From: JBMORL01 sp049322335
GTDB taxonomy: Bacteria > Bacteroidota > Bacteroidia > Flavobacteriales_D > UBA2798
NCBI GenBank assembly: GCA_049322335.1
Contig: JBMORL010000100.1
Coordinates: 1-64,000, forward strand
Length of the DNA: 64,000 nt
Direction: 5' to 3'
The position numbers were made by a program, and so were the translations under genes. The notes under the pieces are model-generated. The model worked only from the letters and a program-made list of their open reading frames with translations, searched no databases and was not told the DNA's origin. Below, in pieces: positions 1 through 8,201 of the stretch (position 1 is its first letter; every line of letters starts with the position of its first letter).

Positions 1-3
1 TTT

Positions 4-80
4 GTCGGGGTGGTGTGATTCGAACACACGACCTCCAGGTCCCAAACCTGGCGCGATAACCGGGCTACGCTACACCCCGA
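4..80 (-). tRNA. tRNA-Pro (anticodon UGG)
   Basis: A complete 77-nt cloverleaf is read on the minus strand. The 7-bp acceptor stem pairs 74-80 with 5-11, the discriminator base is C at 4, and the five-pair anticodon stem CCAGG/CCTGG encloses the loop TTTGGGA, giving anticodon UGG. The T arm carries the usual GTTCGAATC-like sequence. No CCA is encoded, so the CCA end must be added by nucleotidyltransferase. A -7 promoter element lies 15 bases before the 5' end. Confidence 0.96.
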
Positions 81-94
81 ACTTTATCGGGGGG

Positions 95-102
95 CAAATG
101 TA
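95..102 (-). promoter_or_regulatory. -7 promoter element of tRNA-Pro
   Basis: The minus strand reads TACATTTG, a perfect match to the Bacteroidota -7 consensus TAnnTTTG. Transcription would start near 88, about 8 bases before the mature tRNA 5' end at 80. I see no clear TTG-type -33 box. Confidence 0.6.
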
Positions 103-192
103 TAAAAAAACTGATTGAATTTTGTTGTAGATTACCAAAAGTCATTTTTTTACCTGATTTTTTCCTTCTCAAAATCCCAAATTCCCCCATTT

Positions 193-852
193 CTAAATCT
201 TCCTCCCTCTCGTCATCTCTCTTTTCCCCGGGGGGCCAGCCAACGTTTCCACTTCAAATCCTGCCCTTTTCATACTGCGCTTTACTTCGCCTTTGGCACA
301 ATAGGTGACCAAAATTCCTGCGGGATTAAGCAATGAAAACATTTTTCCAAAAATCTCATCCGTCCATAATTCAGGTTGAACCCGCGGGGCAAAAGCATCA
401 AAATAAATGACATCAAAACTTTTCTGCGGAAAATTTATTTCTGAAATATCTCCCAATTTTTTTTGCAGGTTAAAATTTCCGGCAATAACTGATTGTTTAT
501 TCCATTCTGCGGAATGGATCTGTTCAAAAAAAACCGTTTCGTCTTTTTCAGCATAATTCAGTGAATCAATTACTGTTTTTTCCAGGGGAAATTTTTCAAC
601 AGAAGTATAATGAATGTTCAGCGCGTTCATTTGTGCCCAGCGCCATGTAAGTAATGCATTGAGGCCTGTACCGAATCCCATTTCGAAAATTTGCAGCTCT
701 TTTTTGGTTTTTGCCGCCTCCAGCAACCCGGCACGGATGAAAACATGCATCGATTCCTGCATAGCTCCGTGTACCGAATGATAATGCTCATTTAATGCGG
801 GTACATAAAGCGTCACCGTTCCGTCAATCGTAGCTACCGTTTGCACAATCAT
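193..852 (-). CDS. mnmD: MnmD-type tRNA 5-methylaminomethyl-2-thiouridine methyltransferase
   Basis: A 219-residue cytoplasmic SAM-dependent methyltransferase of the DUF752/MnmC-N family. It is expected to methylate the aminomethyl group on wobble uridine 34 of certain tRNAs, the last step of mnm5s2U synthesis. The SAM-binding loop EMGFGTGLNAL lies near residue 57, the family signature FDAFAPRVQPELW near 150, and the conserved ending GPPGKREM near 206. The fused FAD oxidase domain of enterobacterial MnmC is absent, so this is the stand-alone form. It is transcribed toward the tRNA-Pro gene. Start is the only ATG compatible with the family N-terminus. Confidence 0.9.
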   Translation of the reverse strand: MIVQTVATIDGTVTLYVPALNEHYHSVHGAMQESMHVFIRAGLLEAAKTKKELQIFEMGFGTGLNALLTWRWAQMNALNIHYTSVEKFPLEKTVIDSLNYAEKDETVFFEQIHSAEWNKQSVIAGNFNLQKKLGDISEINFPQKSFDVIYFDAFAPRVQPELWTDEIFGKMFSLLNPAGILVTYCAKGEVKRSMKRAGFEVETLAGPPGKREMTRGRKI

Positions 853-1012
853 AAAAAAATCTGCTTTTTGTACGAAAGGTACGTAATTATGGATGAACGT
901 AACCGCTTATCGGGGAAACGGTCGGATTTGCGTTATGGCTACACCCAAACCGTTATTATGCACGCACAACATTTCGCGTTTTTTTTCGTCTAAGTAATAA
1001 GAAACAACGAAA

Positions 1013-1020
1013 TACTTTTC
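1013..1020 (+). promoter_or_regulatory. putative -7 promoter element of the tiny membrane ORF
   Basis: TACTTTTC matches TAnnTTTG at seven of eight positions and lies 4 bases before the ATG at 1025, a spacing also seen at several other genes here. A T-run about 20 bases upstream could act as the -33 box. Confidence 0.4.
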
Positions 1021-1024
1021 ACTC

Positions 1025-1108
1025 ATGATAGAATTAGATAAAACAACATTGTATGCAACGCTCGCTTTAGGGATTATTGCCATCGTTGCCATCATCGTCA
1101 CCCTGTGA
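1025..1108 (+). CDS. putative 27-residue single-pass membrane miniprotein
   Basis: This short ORF encodes a charged start (MIELDKTT) followed by one uninterrupted hydrophobic segment of about 17 residues rich in Ile, Ala and Val, ending two residues after it. No homologue is recognised and no function is proposed. Three independent signs support a real gene: a -7-like box 4 bases upstream, an ATG start, and a hairpin with T-run 10 bases after the TGA. The overlapping 64-residue minus-strand frame (907-1101) has no such signals. A 27-codon ORF can arise by chance, so confidence is moderate. Confidence 0.42.
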   Translation: MIELDKTTLYATLALGIIAIVAIIVTL

Positions 1109-1117
1109 TTCTGGTTT

Positions 1118-1141
1118 ACCGGGCTTTGCTTCCCGGTTTTT
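1118..1141 (+). terminator. rho-independent terminator after the miniprotein
   Basis: ACCGGG (1118-1123) pairs with CCCGGT (1132-1137) around an 8-base loop and runs into five T residues. It ends the miniprotein unit just before the promoter of the next gene. Confidence 0.6.
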
Positions 1142-1220
1142 CACAGGCCTTTTCAGCTACCTCCAAAAAATCCTCTTCTGCGGCAAACGGGAGAGGATTT
1201 GTTTTTTTCAGCCCTTTTTC

Positions 1221-1228
1221 TAAATTTG
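1221..1228 (+). promoter_or_regulatory. -33/-7 promoter of the PorP/SprF gene
   Basis: TAAATTTG is a perfect -7 match, with TTTG at 1198-1201 as the -33 box (19-base gap). The start ATG at 1232 is only 3 bases beyond the -7 box, so the transcript would begin at or just inside the start codon. Confidence 0.6.
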
Positions 1229-1231
1229 GGA

Positions 1232-2128
1232 ATGCGGAAACTGATACTATCCTTTTTCATTTTTCCTGTTTTTTGTCAGGCGCAACAACTGGAACAGTTT
1301 TCACACTACTGGACAATTCCAGCCTTTTATAATCCGGGGGCCTGCGGGAATAAAAACGTTATGTCGGCCAGCCTGATCACACGAAAACAATGGACTGGTT
1401 ACGATGGCTCCCCCTTCGGAACCTCTTTTGTTGGCGATTATACTTTTTCTGAAAAGAAATTTTCTCTTGGTTTAATCTCAGGATATGACCAGATCGGGTT
1501 TTATAAGACTTTCGAAACCCGGTTTCAGGCTGGATACCATTTTACAAGCAGCGCAAATCTTAAAGTCAGTATAGGCCTTGAATCCTCTTTCACCAATTTC
1601 AGGACAGTAAATCCCAATTGGGTAATGAATCAACCCGATCCATCTGTTCCTTCCGGCAGCACCAACGATTATGGCTTTCAGATGGGAACCGGAATATATC
1701 TCAGCAATCAAAATTTTTTTTCAGGACTTTCTGTCCGGCAGCTCCTGGCAACAAAATACAAAAACGCCAATATCACTCTATCCCCGCATTATTTCCTTTC
1801 AGGTGGATATAATTTTGGATTTTATACTATGATGTTGACTCCTTCTGTTTTTGTTGAAAGTGATGGTACCTCCACACAGATTGCAGCCAACGCTAATTTA
1901 CTTCTCAATGACAAGATCGGTTTTGGTATGGGTTACCGGCTAAATGATGCTGTGATTCTTAACCTGAATTATAATTTTCAAAGATGGAAGATCGGATACG
2001 CTTACGACATCACCACATCCGTCATTCAATATTATTCCCGTGGCAGCCATGAGGTATTTGTATCCTGGAGAATTCCTCATATCAATGAATGGAAACTGGT
2101 GGTAGAAAAAAAAGTGGTTTTCCTTTGA
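1232..2128 (+). CDS. PorP/SprF-family type IX secretion-associated outer-membrane protein
   Basis: A 298-residue protein with a signal peptide (hydrophobic residues 4-13, cleavage after CQA near 17) followed by a predicted beta-barrel. The mature N-terminus QLEQFSHYWTIPAFYNPG matches the family hallmark 'Q...YNPA.AG', and the 'WTGYDGSPF' stretch near 57 resembles the 'RQQW.G..G.P' block of PorP/SprF proteins. Family members help secrete or anchor specific type IX cargo, often adhesins. The longer frame from TTG at 1199 is rejected because it puts 11 residues before the signal peptide and overlaps the promoter. The sprF partner is usually adjacent; here the only giant adhesin lies at 13-15.6 kb. 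Confidence 0.82.
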   Translation: MRKLILSFFIFPVFCQAQQLEQFSHYWTIPAFYNPGACGNKNVMSASLITRKQWTGYDGSPFGTSFVGDYTFSEKKFSLGLISGYDQIGFYKTFETRFQAGYHFTSSANLKVSIGLESSFTNFRTVNPNWVMNQPDPSVPSGSTNDYGFQMGTGIYLSNQNFFSGLSVRQLLATKYKNANITLSPHYFLSGGYNFGFYTMMLTPSVFVESDGTSTQIAANANLLLNDKIGFGMGYRLNDAVILNLNYNFQRWKIGYAYDITTSVIQYYSRGSHEVFVSWRIPHINEWKLVVEKKVVFL

Positions 2129-2196
2129 AAGGTAGCTTTGTCATTTGAATGACCACCTGATTACATTAGCGGTGCATAAAAAGCGGATCTCTTTAT

Positions 2197-2204
2197 TAAA
2201 TTTG
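2197..2204 (+). promoter_or_regulatory. -7 promoter element of the DUF5916 gene
   Basis: TAAATTTG, a perfect TAnnTTTG, ends 4 bases before the GTG start at 2209. Again there is essentially no room for a 5' leader. Confidence 0.55.
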
Positions 2205-2208
2205 CAGG

Positions 2209-4410
2209 GTGAAAAATCTCCTTCTCATACTTGTTATTTTCCCTGCCACCCTATTCTCCGCATCAGAAGACACGCTGAAACGAATTACTATTTTCCGTAC
2301 GCCTTCTGCAATAAAAATTGACGGGGTCATTGAAGAAGAGGCCTGGCTAAAGGCAGAAAAAGCCCACAGTTTCTGGCAACAATATCCTTTTGATTCATCG
2401 TATGCAGCAACCAAAACCGAGGCCATGCTTACCTATGATGATGAGTTTTTATACGTTGCCGCTGTTTGTTACGATGAAACAGAAGGAGATTTTGTAGTTC
2501 AATCCCTTAAACGCGATTTTTCCTACCCGGTAAGTGATGCTTTTGCCGTTTATATTGATCCGTTCTGCGATCTTACTAACGGTTTTAGCTTTGGTGTAAA
2601 TCCAATGGGAGCACAGCGTGAAGGATTGCTGCAATACGGGGGAAGCATGGGCGTTACTACCGCATGGGACAATAAATGGTATTCGGAGGTGAAACATTAC
2701 AAAGGTTACTGGACAGTAGAAATGGCCATTCCGTTTAAAACGTTGCGTTTTAAAGAAAACAGTAAAACCTGGAGAATTAATTTCGGAAGAAATGATTTGA
2801 AAAGAAATGAAAATTCTTCGTGGGTAAAAGTGCCCAGGAATTTTAATGTTTCCACTTTATCTTTTACCGGTGAATTAGTGTGGGATGAAGCACCCAAAAA
2901 ACCCAAATCAAATATTTCACTTATTCCCTATGGAATTTCCACATTAACCAAAGACCATGTGGCCGGAACACCCGCAAAAATAAAACCCAATGCAGGGCTT
3001 GACGCTAAAATAGCTCTCTCCTCTTCTCTGAACCTTGACCTCACATTCAACCCCGATTTTGCACAGGTGGAAGTTGACCGGCAGGTAACCAACCTTTCGC
3101 GATTCAGTTTATTCTTTCCCGAAAGAAGAAATTTTTTCATAGAAAATTCAGATATTTTCGAACGGTTTGGATTCCGGCAGATTCGTCCGTTTTTTTCGAG
3201 GAGAGTGGGACTATATAATGGTTCACAGGTGCCTATTATTGCCGGGGCGAGATTGAGCGGAAAGATAAACAAGCAATGGCGCATTGGCGTAATGAACATG
3301 CAAACTGCAGCTGTCGATGAACTTTCGCTGGAGGCACAGAATTATTCGGTGGCGGCCGTGATGTACCAGCTGAAAGGACGGTCTAACGTATCGGGGATAT
3401 TCGTCAACCGGCAGGGATTTGAAGGAAAAAGTTTAAACTATTCCGACTACAACCGCATTGCCGGTTTCGACTGGAATATTGCTTCGATGGATAATAAAAT
3501 ACAGGGGAAAATTTTTTACCATCATTCGTTTTCCCCTGAAAATAATACGGATAATTTTGCACACGCTTCCTGGCTTATGTATCAAACCCCGAAATGGTTT
3601 TTGATGTGGAACCACGAATATGTGGGAAAAAACTATAATGCAGAAACAGGTTTTGTTCCGCGTGTGGAAAATTACGATCCGATAAATGATTCTGTATTAT
3701 TAAAATCTTACTGGCGGTGGGAACCTTCCATTAACCGGAAATTTTATCCCAACAGCAAAATAGTTAACAACCATGGTTTTGAAATCCAGTTAAGCGAATA
3801 CTGGGACGGACAATACAAAGTAACCGAACGCGAATTACAATCCGAATATTTTGTCAATTTCCAGAATTCGGCAAGTATAACAGCGGGAGTCACCCACAAT
3901 AAAGTGAAATTATTTTTCGACCTGGATGTTACCTTTTCAGGCGACTCTGCTTTAACAGCCGGATATTATAATTATAATTATGCTTATCTCGAATTTAATT
4001 CCAACCTGCGAAAAAAATTCAATGTAACCGGTTATGCAGATTACGGAGCTTACTATACCGGAAAAAAAATAACCGGAAGCATTGATCTTAATTTTAGAAA
4101 ACAACCCTGGGGAATTTTTGCCATAAGCGCGCAAGCCAACAGTATTAACATGCCTGAAGGTTTTGCAGATGTAAACTATTTACTGGTGGGCCCGAAATTT
4201 GAATTCTCTTTTACGCGATCGCTTTTCTTTACCACATTTATTCAATACAATACCCAGATCGAAAACGTAAATATTAACTCGAGATTTCAATGGCGCTTCA
4301 AACCCATGTCTGATCTATTTATTGTTTACACCGAGAACTATAATTCCTACAATATCGGCATCAAAAACCGGGCGCTGGCAGTGAAGCTGGTGTATTGGCT
4401 GAATGTTTAA
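2209..4410 (+). CDS. CBM9-like / DUF5916 outer-membrane protein
   Basis: A 733-residue exported protein starting with GTG; residues 1-18 form a signal peptide ending at FSA. Residues about 25-220 form a CBM9-like beta-sandwich ('KIDGVIEEEAW' near 37, then the TYDDEFLYVA strand). The remainder is the DUF5916 region, which probably forms an outer-membrane barrel: many alternating hydrophobic strands, the 'NPDFAQVEVDRQVTN' block near 284, 'FFPERRNFFIEN' near 303, and a terminal aromatic strand ending in WLNV. Family function is unknown; ligand binding at the cell surface is a reasonable guess. It is monocistronic, with its own promoter and no following gene for 290 bases. Confidence 0.8.
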   Translation: MKNLLLILVIFPATLFSASEDTLKRITIFRTPSAIKIDGVIEEEAWLKAEKAHSFWQQYPFDSSYAATKTEAMLTYDDEFLYVAAVCYDETEGDFVVQSLKRDFSYPVSDAFAVYIDPFCDLTNGFSFGVNPMGAQREGLLQYGGSMGVTTAWDNKWYSEVKHYKGYWTVEMAIPFKTLRFKENSKTWRINFGRNDLKRNENSSWVKVPRNFNVSTLSFTGELVWDEAPKKPKSNISLIPYGISTLTKDHVAGTPAKIKPNAGLDAKIALSSSLNLDLTFNPDFAQVEVDRQVTNLSRFSLFFPERRNFFIENSDIFERFGFRQIRPFFSRRVGLYNGSQVPIIAGARLSGKINKQWRIGVMNMQTAAVDELSLEAQNYSVAAVMYQLKGRSNVSGIFVNRQGFEGKSLNYSDYNRIAGFDWNIASMDNKIQGKIFYHHSFSPENNTDNFAHASWLMYQTPKWFLMWNHEYVGKNYNAETGFVPRVENYDPINDSVLLKSYWRWEPSINRKFYPNSKIVNNHGFEIQLSEYWDGQYKVTERELQSEYFVNFQNSASITAGVTHNKVKLFFDLDVTFSGDSALTAGYYNYNYAYLEFNSNLRKKFNVTGYADYGAYYTGKKITGSIDLNFRKQPWGIFAISAQANSINMPEGFADVNYLLVGPKFEFSFTRSLFFTTFIQYNTQIENVNINSRFQWRFKPMSDLFIVYTENYNSYNIGIKNRALAVKLVYWLNV

Positions 4411-4591
4411 GATTTTTTGGGCAGGGTTAAAGCTTAAGCGGTTTTAATTTTAAAACCCCCGTTGCATAACTACAGTCAGCCAACTGAAAACTACCAGCTT
4501 TAATTCTTCAATAAACTCAGAAACAGCTTACAAATCCCCCTTCTATCTACTCAGCCTCCATACAAAAAAAGAATACATACTTATCAGCAAT

Positions 4592-4622
4592 TAACTGCCT
4601 CCTGCCACTGCCAACTGCTGCT
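4592..4622. repeat. word-like repeat (CTGCC/CCAACTG type)
   Basis: The 290-base gap at 4411-4700 contains no ORF. This segment repeats CTGCCTCCTGCCACTGCC-style words, the reverse complement of the GGCAGTGGGCAG words found at 59.2 kb and 29.0 kb. A related patch (CAGTCAGCCAACTG) lies at 4473-4486. TACTTTTA at about 4675-4682 is a likely -7 box for the following regulator gene. Confidence 0.55.
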
Positions 4623-4700
4623 ATCCCCTAATCAACACCTGTTAATAAGTCGCCTTAACAGAACCCTGATTTTTACTACTTTTACGCCTTAACCGGACAC

Positions 4701-5147
4701 ATGTCGCCATCGGAGACAAAAGATACCGTAAAACAGATTTTTCAGGGGTATTTAGAGCAGCACGGCCACCGCAAGACTCCTGAACGTTTTGCCATACTCA
4801 ATGAAATTTACGATTACGAAGGGCATTTTGATATCGAATCATTGTATATCAAGATGAAAAATAAAAAATACCGCGTGAGTCGCGCCACCCTTTACAATAC
4901 CATCGAATTGCTGCTGGCCTGCGATCTGGTAACCAAACACCAGTTCGGAAAAAACCTGGCCCAGTTCGAAAAATCCTATTCAAAAAAGCAACACGACCAT
5001 GTCATTTGTACCGATACCGGTGAAGTACTCGAATTTTGCGACCCCAGGATTCAGCACATCAAAAAAACCATCGAAGATATTTTTGGTGTCACCGTTATGC
5101 ATCATTCCCTTTATTTTTACGCTACCAAAAACACTTCAAAAAAATAA
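4701..5147 (+). CDS. Fur-family transcriptional regulator
   Basis: A 148-residue ferric-uptake-type repressor. The winged-helix DNA-binding half (residues 1-85) contains 'HRKTPERFAILNEIY' and the recognition helix 'VSRATLYNTIELL'. The dimerisation half has the metal-site motif HDHVIC near 99. The usual CxxC after HDH is reduced to CTDTG, so the second cysteine of that structural zinc site is missing, although FCDPRI keeps another cysteine. It is 5 bases upstream of the STAS gene and close to purA, suggesting one transcript. The regulated metal or signal (Fe, Zn or peroxide) cannot be read from sequence. Confidence 0.88.
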   Translation: MSPSETKDTVKQIFQGYLEQHGHRKTPERFAILNEIYDYEGHFDIESLYIKMKNKKYRVSRATLYNTIELLLACDLVTKHQFGKNLAQFEKSYSKKQHDHVICTDTGEVLEFCDPRIQHIKKTIEDIFGVTVMHHSLYFYATKNTSKK

Positions 5148-5152
5148 CCGCT

Positions 5153-5500
5153 ATGGAATTCAGTTTTAAAATCACCAGCGAAACCCCGGTTGTAAAAATC
5201 GAACTTTACGGCCGCCTGATGGATAAAGCCCATGCCAGCGAATTGCTGTCGAAAATGGATGCGCTGATTTTGGAAGGAAAAAATAGATTCATTCTTAATC
5301 TCACCGCCATGGATTATATGAACTCCTCCGGATTGAATACCATGGTGAATATGCTTACCAAGGCACGCAGTAAAGGCGGAGAAGTACTGGTGGCCAACGT
5401 GTCGAAAAAAGTGAAGGAACTTTTCATCATCACCAAACTCAACACACTTTTCACCGTAACCGAAAACATGGAAGAAGCAGAAAAACATTTTTCAAATTAA
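5153..5500 (+). CDS. STAS-domain protein (anti-anti-sigma type)
   Basis: A 115-residue single-domain STAS protein. In this fold, phosphorylation of a serine at the tip of a helix switches binding to an anti-sigma factor or other partner. The motif DYMNSSGL at residues 54-61 carries the phosphorylatable Ser58/Ser59. The start ATG at 5153 was chosen because the longer frame from 5036 lies wholly inside the fur gene. No HATPase kinase is adjacent, but two SpoIIE-type PP2C phosphatases, the usual reverse partners, are encoded at 18.5 and 40.8 kb. That pairing is inference. Confidence 0.85.
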   Translation: MEFSFKITSETPVVKIELYGRLMDKAHASELLSKMDALILEGKNRFILNLTAMDYMNSSGLNTMVNMLTKARSKGGEVLVANVSKKVKELFIITKLNTLFTVTENMEEAEKHFSN

Positions 5501-5550
5501 CTTCTGCCAACTTAATAACTTTTTCAATTTTTAAACTATTCAACTATCAC
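5501..5550. repeat. word-like repeat (CCAACTT/TTCAA type) before purA
   Basis: The 50-base gap consists almost wholly of variants of CCAACTTAATAAC, TTTTTCAAT and CTATTCAACTATC. It shares the AACTT/TTCAA vocabulary, on the opposite strand, with the GTTAGCAAGTTG repeats at 63.5 kb. It directly abuts the purA start codon. Confidence 0.45.
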
Positions 5551-6834
5551 ATGAAAGCAGACGTTTTATTAGGATTACAATGGGGTGACGAGGGCAAAGG
5601 AAAAATTGTGGATGTACTCACACCCAAATACGATATTATCGGACGGTTCCAGGGAGGCCCCAATGCAGGACATACACTTGAGTTCAACGGCATCAAACAC
5701 GTTTTACATACCATTCCCTCGGGAATATTTCATGAAAACGTTATTAATCTCGTGGGCAATGGTGTGGTGATTGACCCCGTGGTGCTGAAAAAAGAAATTG
5801 ATGCACTGAAAAAGCTGGACGTGGATGTAAAAAACCGGCTGCTGATTTCCAAAAAAGCACACCTCATTCTTCCCACCCACCGCCTGATTGATGCCGCTTC
5901 AGAAGCATCAAAAGGAAAAGAAAAAATCGGAAGCACACTGAAAGGAATTGGCCCCACTTACATGGATAAAACCGGACGTAACGGCCTGCGTATTGGTGAT
6001 ATTTTTTCACCCAACTTTCCTAACAAGTATAAAGCACTGGTGGAAAAACACGAGAAAATACTTTCTTTTCACCACTTCGAATATAACCTTGCTGAACACG
6101 AACCCGCTTTTTTTGAAGGCATTGAAATGATCAGGCAACTGACGGTGACAGACAGCGAACTGTTCATCAACAAACAACTGGCTAACGGTAAACGGGTTTT
6201 AGCAGAAGGAGCGCAAGGTGCATTGCTCGATGTGGATTTTGGTTCATATCCTTTTGTCACTTCCTCCAATACAACAACAGCGGGCGCATGTACGGGTTTG
6301 GGTATTGCTCCCAATAAAATTGGTGATGTAATCGGCATTTTTAAAGCTTATTGCACCCGCGTGGGCAGCGGCCCCTTTCCTACCGAACTGCACGATGAAA
6401 CAGGCGAACAGTTGCGCAAACAGGGAAATGAATTCGGTTCCACTACCGGACGACCGAGACGTTGCGGATGGATCGATCTTCCTGCACTTCGTTATGCCAT
6501 TATGGTAAATGGTGTAACTTCGCTGGCTATGATGAAAGCCGATGTGCTAAACAACTTTGAAACCATAAAAGTATGCACTCATTACGAAATGGATGGAAAA
6601 CCCGTTGATGAAATGCCTTACGATCTTGTAAATGTGGAAGTAAACCCAATTTATAAGGAACTCAAAGGCTGGAACTGTTCTACTGATGGTATTTCAGAAT
6701 TTGACAATCTTCCTGCAGAACTCAAAAACTACATTCATTACCTTGAAAAAGAACTAAATGTTCCCATCACTGTAGTGTCGGTAGGCCCCGACCGCCTGCA
6801 AACACTTGTCCGCGGATCGTTAGTAAATGCCTGA
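5551..6834 (+). CDS. purA: adenylosuccinate synthetase
   Basis: A 427-residue cytoplasmic enzyme that joins IMP and aspartate using GTP, the first committed step from IMP to AMP. The GTP-binding signature GDEGKGK is at residues 12-18 with catalytic Asp13, and the IMP/active-site block 'GPTYMDKTGR' lies near 136. 'TTGRPRRCGWID' near 299 is the aspartate/IMP-binding loop. Length equals the bacterial norm. The fur-STAS-purA order suggests a shared transcript, although the repeat-rich 50-base gap could hold another promoter. Confidence 0.97.
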   Translation: MKADVLLGLQWGDEGKGKIVDVLTPKYDIIGRFQGGPNAGHTLEFNGIKHVLHTIPSGIFHENVINLVGNGVVIDPVVLKKEIDALKKLDVDVKNRLLISKKAHLILPTHRLIDAASEASKGKEKIGSTLKGIGPTYMDKTGRNGLRIGDIFSPNFPNKYKALVEKHEKILSFHHFEYNLAEHEPAFFEGIEMIRQLTVTDSELFINKQLANGKRVLAEGAQGALLDVDFGSYPFVTSSNTTTAGACTGLGIAPNKIGDVIGIFKAYCTRVGSGPFPTELHDETGEQLRKQGNEFGSTTGRPRRCGWIDLPALRYAIMVNGVTSLAMMKADVLNNFETIKVCTHYEMDGKPVDEMPYDLVNVEVNPIYKELKGWNCSTDGISEFDNLPAELKNYIHYLEKELNVPITVVSVGPDRLQTLVRGSLVNA

Positions 6835-6854
6835 TCTAAAAACATTAACGCGGA

Positions 6855-8201
6855 GTGGCTAAACTTCGGAAAAATAGTTTTACCGATAAAAAAGAAGTCA
6901 ACCGCCTTGCTGTACCGGCTATTATTGCTTCTACTTCCGAACCCATTATTTCGTTTATAGACAATGCCATTATCGCCAATTCCAGCAATGGCGACTCTAC
7001 TTCACTGGGAGCAGTAGCGCTCGGTTCTTCCTTTTTTCTTTCCCTCATCTGGGTGTTTTCACAAACCCGAACAGCCATGTCAACCATCATGGCCCGCTAC
7101 TTTGGTGCCAAAAAAATTAATGATGTAAAATCACTCGTCCCACAGGCTATAGTGATGAATTTTTTATTGGGCGTTTTTATTTATTTTCTTACCAATACTT
7201 TTATTTCACTTATTTTTTCGATGCAAAATGCCACGGGAGAATTACTGGAAGAAACCATTTCCTATTTTTCCATCCGGTCCATCGGTTTTCCAATTGCACT
7301 GGCAACATTAATGATGTTCGGAATTTTTCGTGGCATTCAAAATACATTATGGGCTATGATCATCACTCTTATCGGTGCCGGTTTGAATATCATTCTTGAC
7401 TTGCTTTTCCTTAACGGCTATGAAGGAATTATCGAGCCAATGGGAGTACGGGGAGTAGCGCTGGCCAGTTTAATTTCACAGGTAGTGATGTTTTTACTTT
7501 CGTTCTGGGTGCTGTTTAAAAAAACACCATTTCGTTTCAAGCTGGAATTTATGCTGCATCCCGAAGTGTTCACTTTGCTTAAAATGGCTTTAAACCTCGT
7601 GGTTCGTTCCATTGCTGTAAACACCTGTTATCTTGTTTCAGGTTCCGTTTCTGCTTCCTATGGCGAAGATTATATTGCCGTACAGGGAATCTTTATGAAT
7701 ATCTGGTTGTTCAGCGCATTTTTTGTAGAAGGTTATTGTATTGCAGGAAATGCTCTTGCAGGAAAATATTATGGTGAAGGAAATATGGACAAGCTCAGCG
7801 TGCTATCAAAATATATGTTGCGAAATTCTGTTTTATTAGGCGTTTATCTTGCCTTGTTTTGCTTTGCCACTTATTGGTTTATCGGCCAGCTGTTCCTGGA
7901 AACAGATAGCACTCTCACTATTTTCTATTCAACATTTTGGCTGGTTATTCTTGTAATGCCGCTCAACGCCTATGCCTTTACCTATGATGAATTACTGAAG
8001 GGTATCGGCAGTGTCCGCTACATAAGAAATACCATTATCCTGGCCACTACAACCGGTTTTATTCCCACTATTTTCCTTTTTCACTATATGGGGTTTAAAC
8101 TTCATTCCGTTTGGATCGCTTTTTGCGTATGGATGATTTTCAGGGGAACAAGGCTCATGCGATATTTTAATGTAACTTACGGACAGAAAACTGCAGGATG
8201 A
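6855..8201 (+). CDS. MATE-family multidrug/cation efflux protein
   Basis: A 448-residue inner-membrane protein with about 12 hydrophobic segments in two similar halves, the size and pattern of MATE exporters. The first helix region 'RLAVPAIIASTSEPIISFID' resembles the conserved family start, where substrate is exchanged for Na+ or H+. GTG is used as start and is preceded by GGA. The 3' end overlaps the nuclease gene by 4 bases (ATGA), so the two are probably translated together. Substrate cannot be inferred. Confidence 0.88.
   Translation: MAKLRKNSFTDKKEVNRLAVPAIIASTSEPIISFIDNAIIANSSNGDSTSLGAVALGSSFFLSLIWVFSQTRTAMSTIMARYFGAKKINDVKSLVPQAIVMNFLLGVFIYFLTNTFISLIFSMQNATGELLEETISYFSIRSIGFPIALATLMMFGIFRGIQNTLWAMIITLIGAGLNIILDLLFLNGYEGIIEPMGVRGVALASLISQVVMFLLSFWVLFKKTPFRFKLEFMLHPEVFTLLKMALNLVVRSIAVNTCYLVSGSVSASYGEDYIAVQGIFMNIWLFSAFFVEGYCIAGNALAGKYYGEGNMDKLSVLSKYMLRNSVLLGVYLALFCFATYWFIGQLFLETDSTLTIFYSTFWLVILVMPLNAYAFTYDELLKGIGSVRYIRNTIILATTTGFIPTIFLFHYMGFKLHSVWIAFCVWMIFRGTRLMRYFNVTYGQKTAG

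Noticed and set aside
907..1101. 64-residue minus-strand ORF over the miniprotein
   Set aside because: No promoter or terminator in its direction and no protein-like pattern; the plus-strand 27-residue frame fits the signals better.
2139..2152. GTCATT/AATGAC dyad between the PorP/SprF and DUF5916 genes
   Set aside because: Loop of only two bases and no T-run; probably chance.
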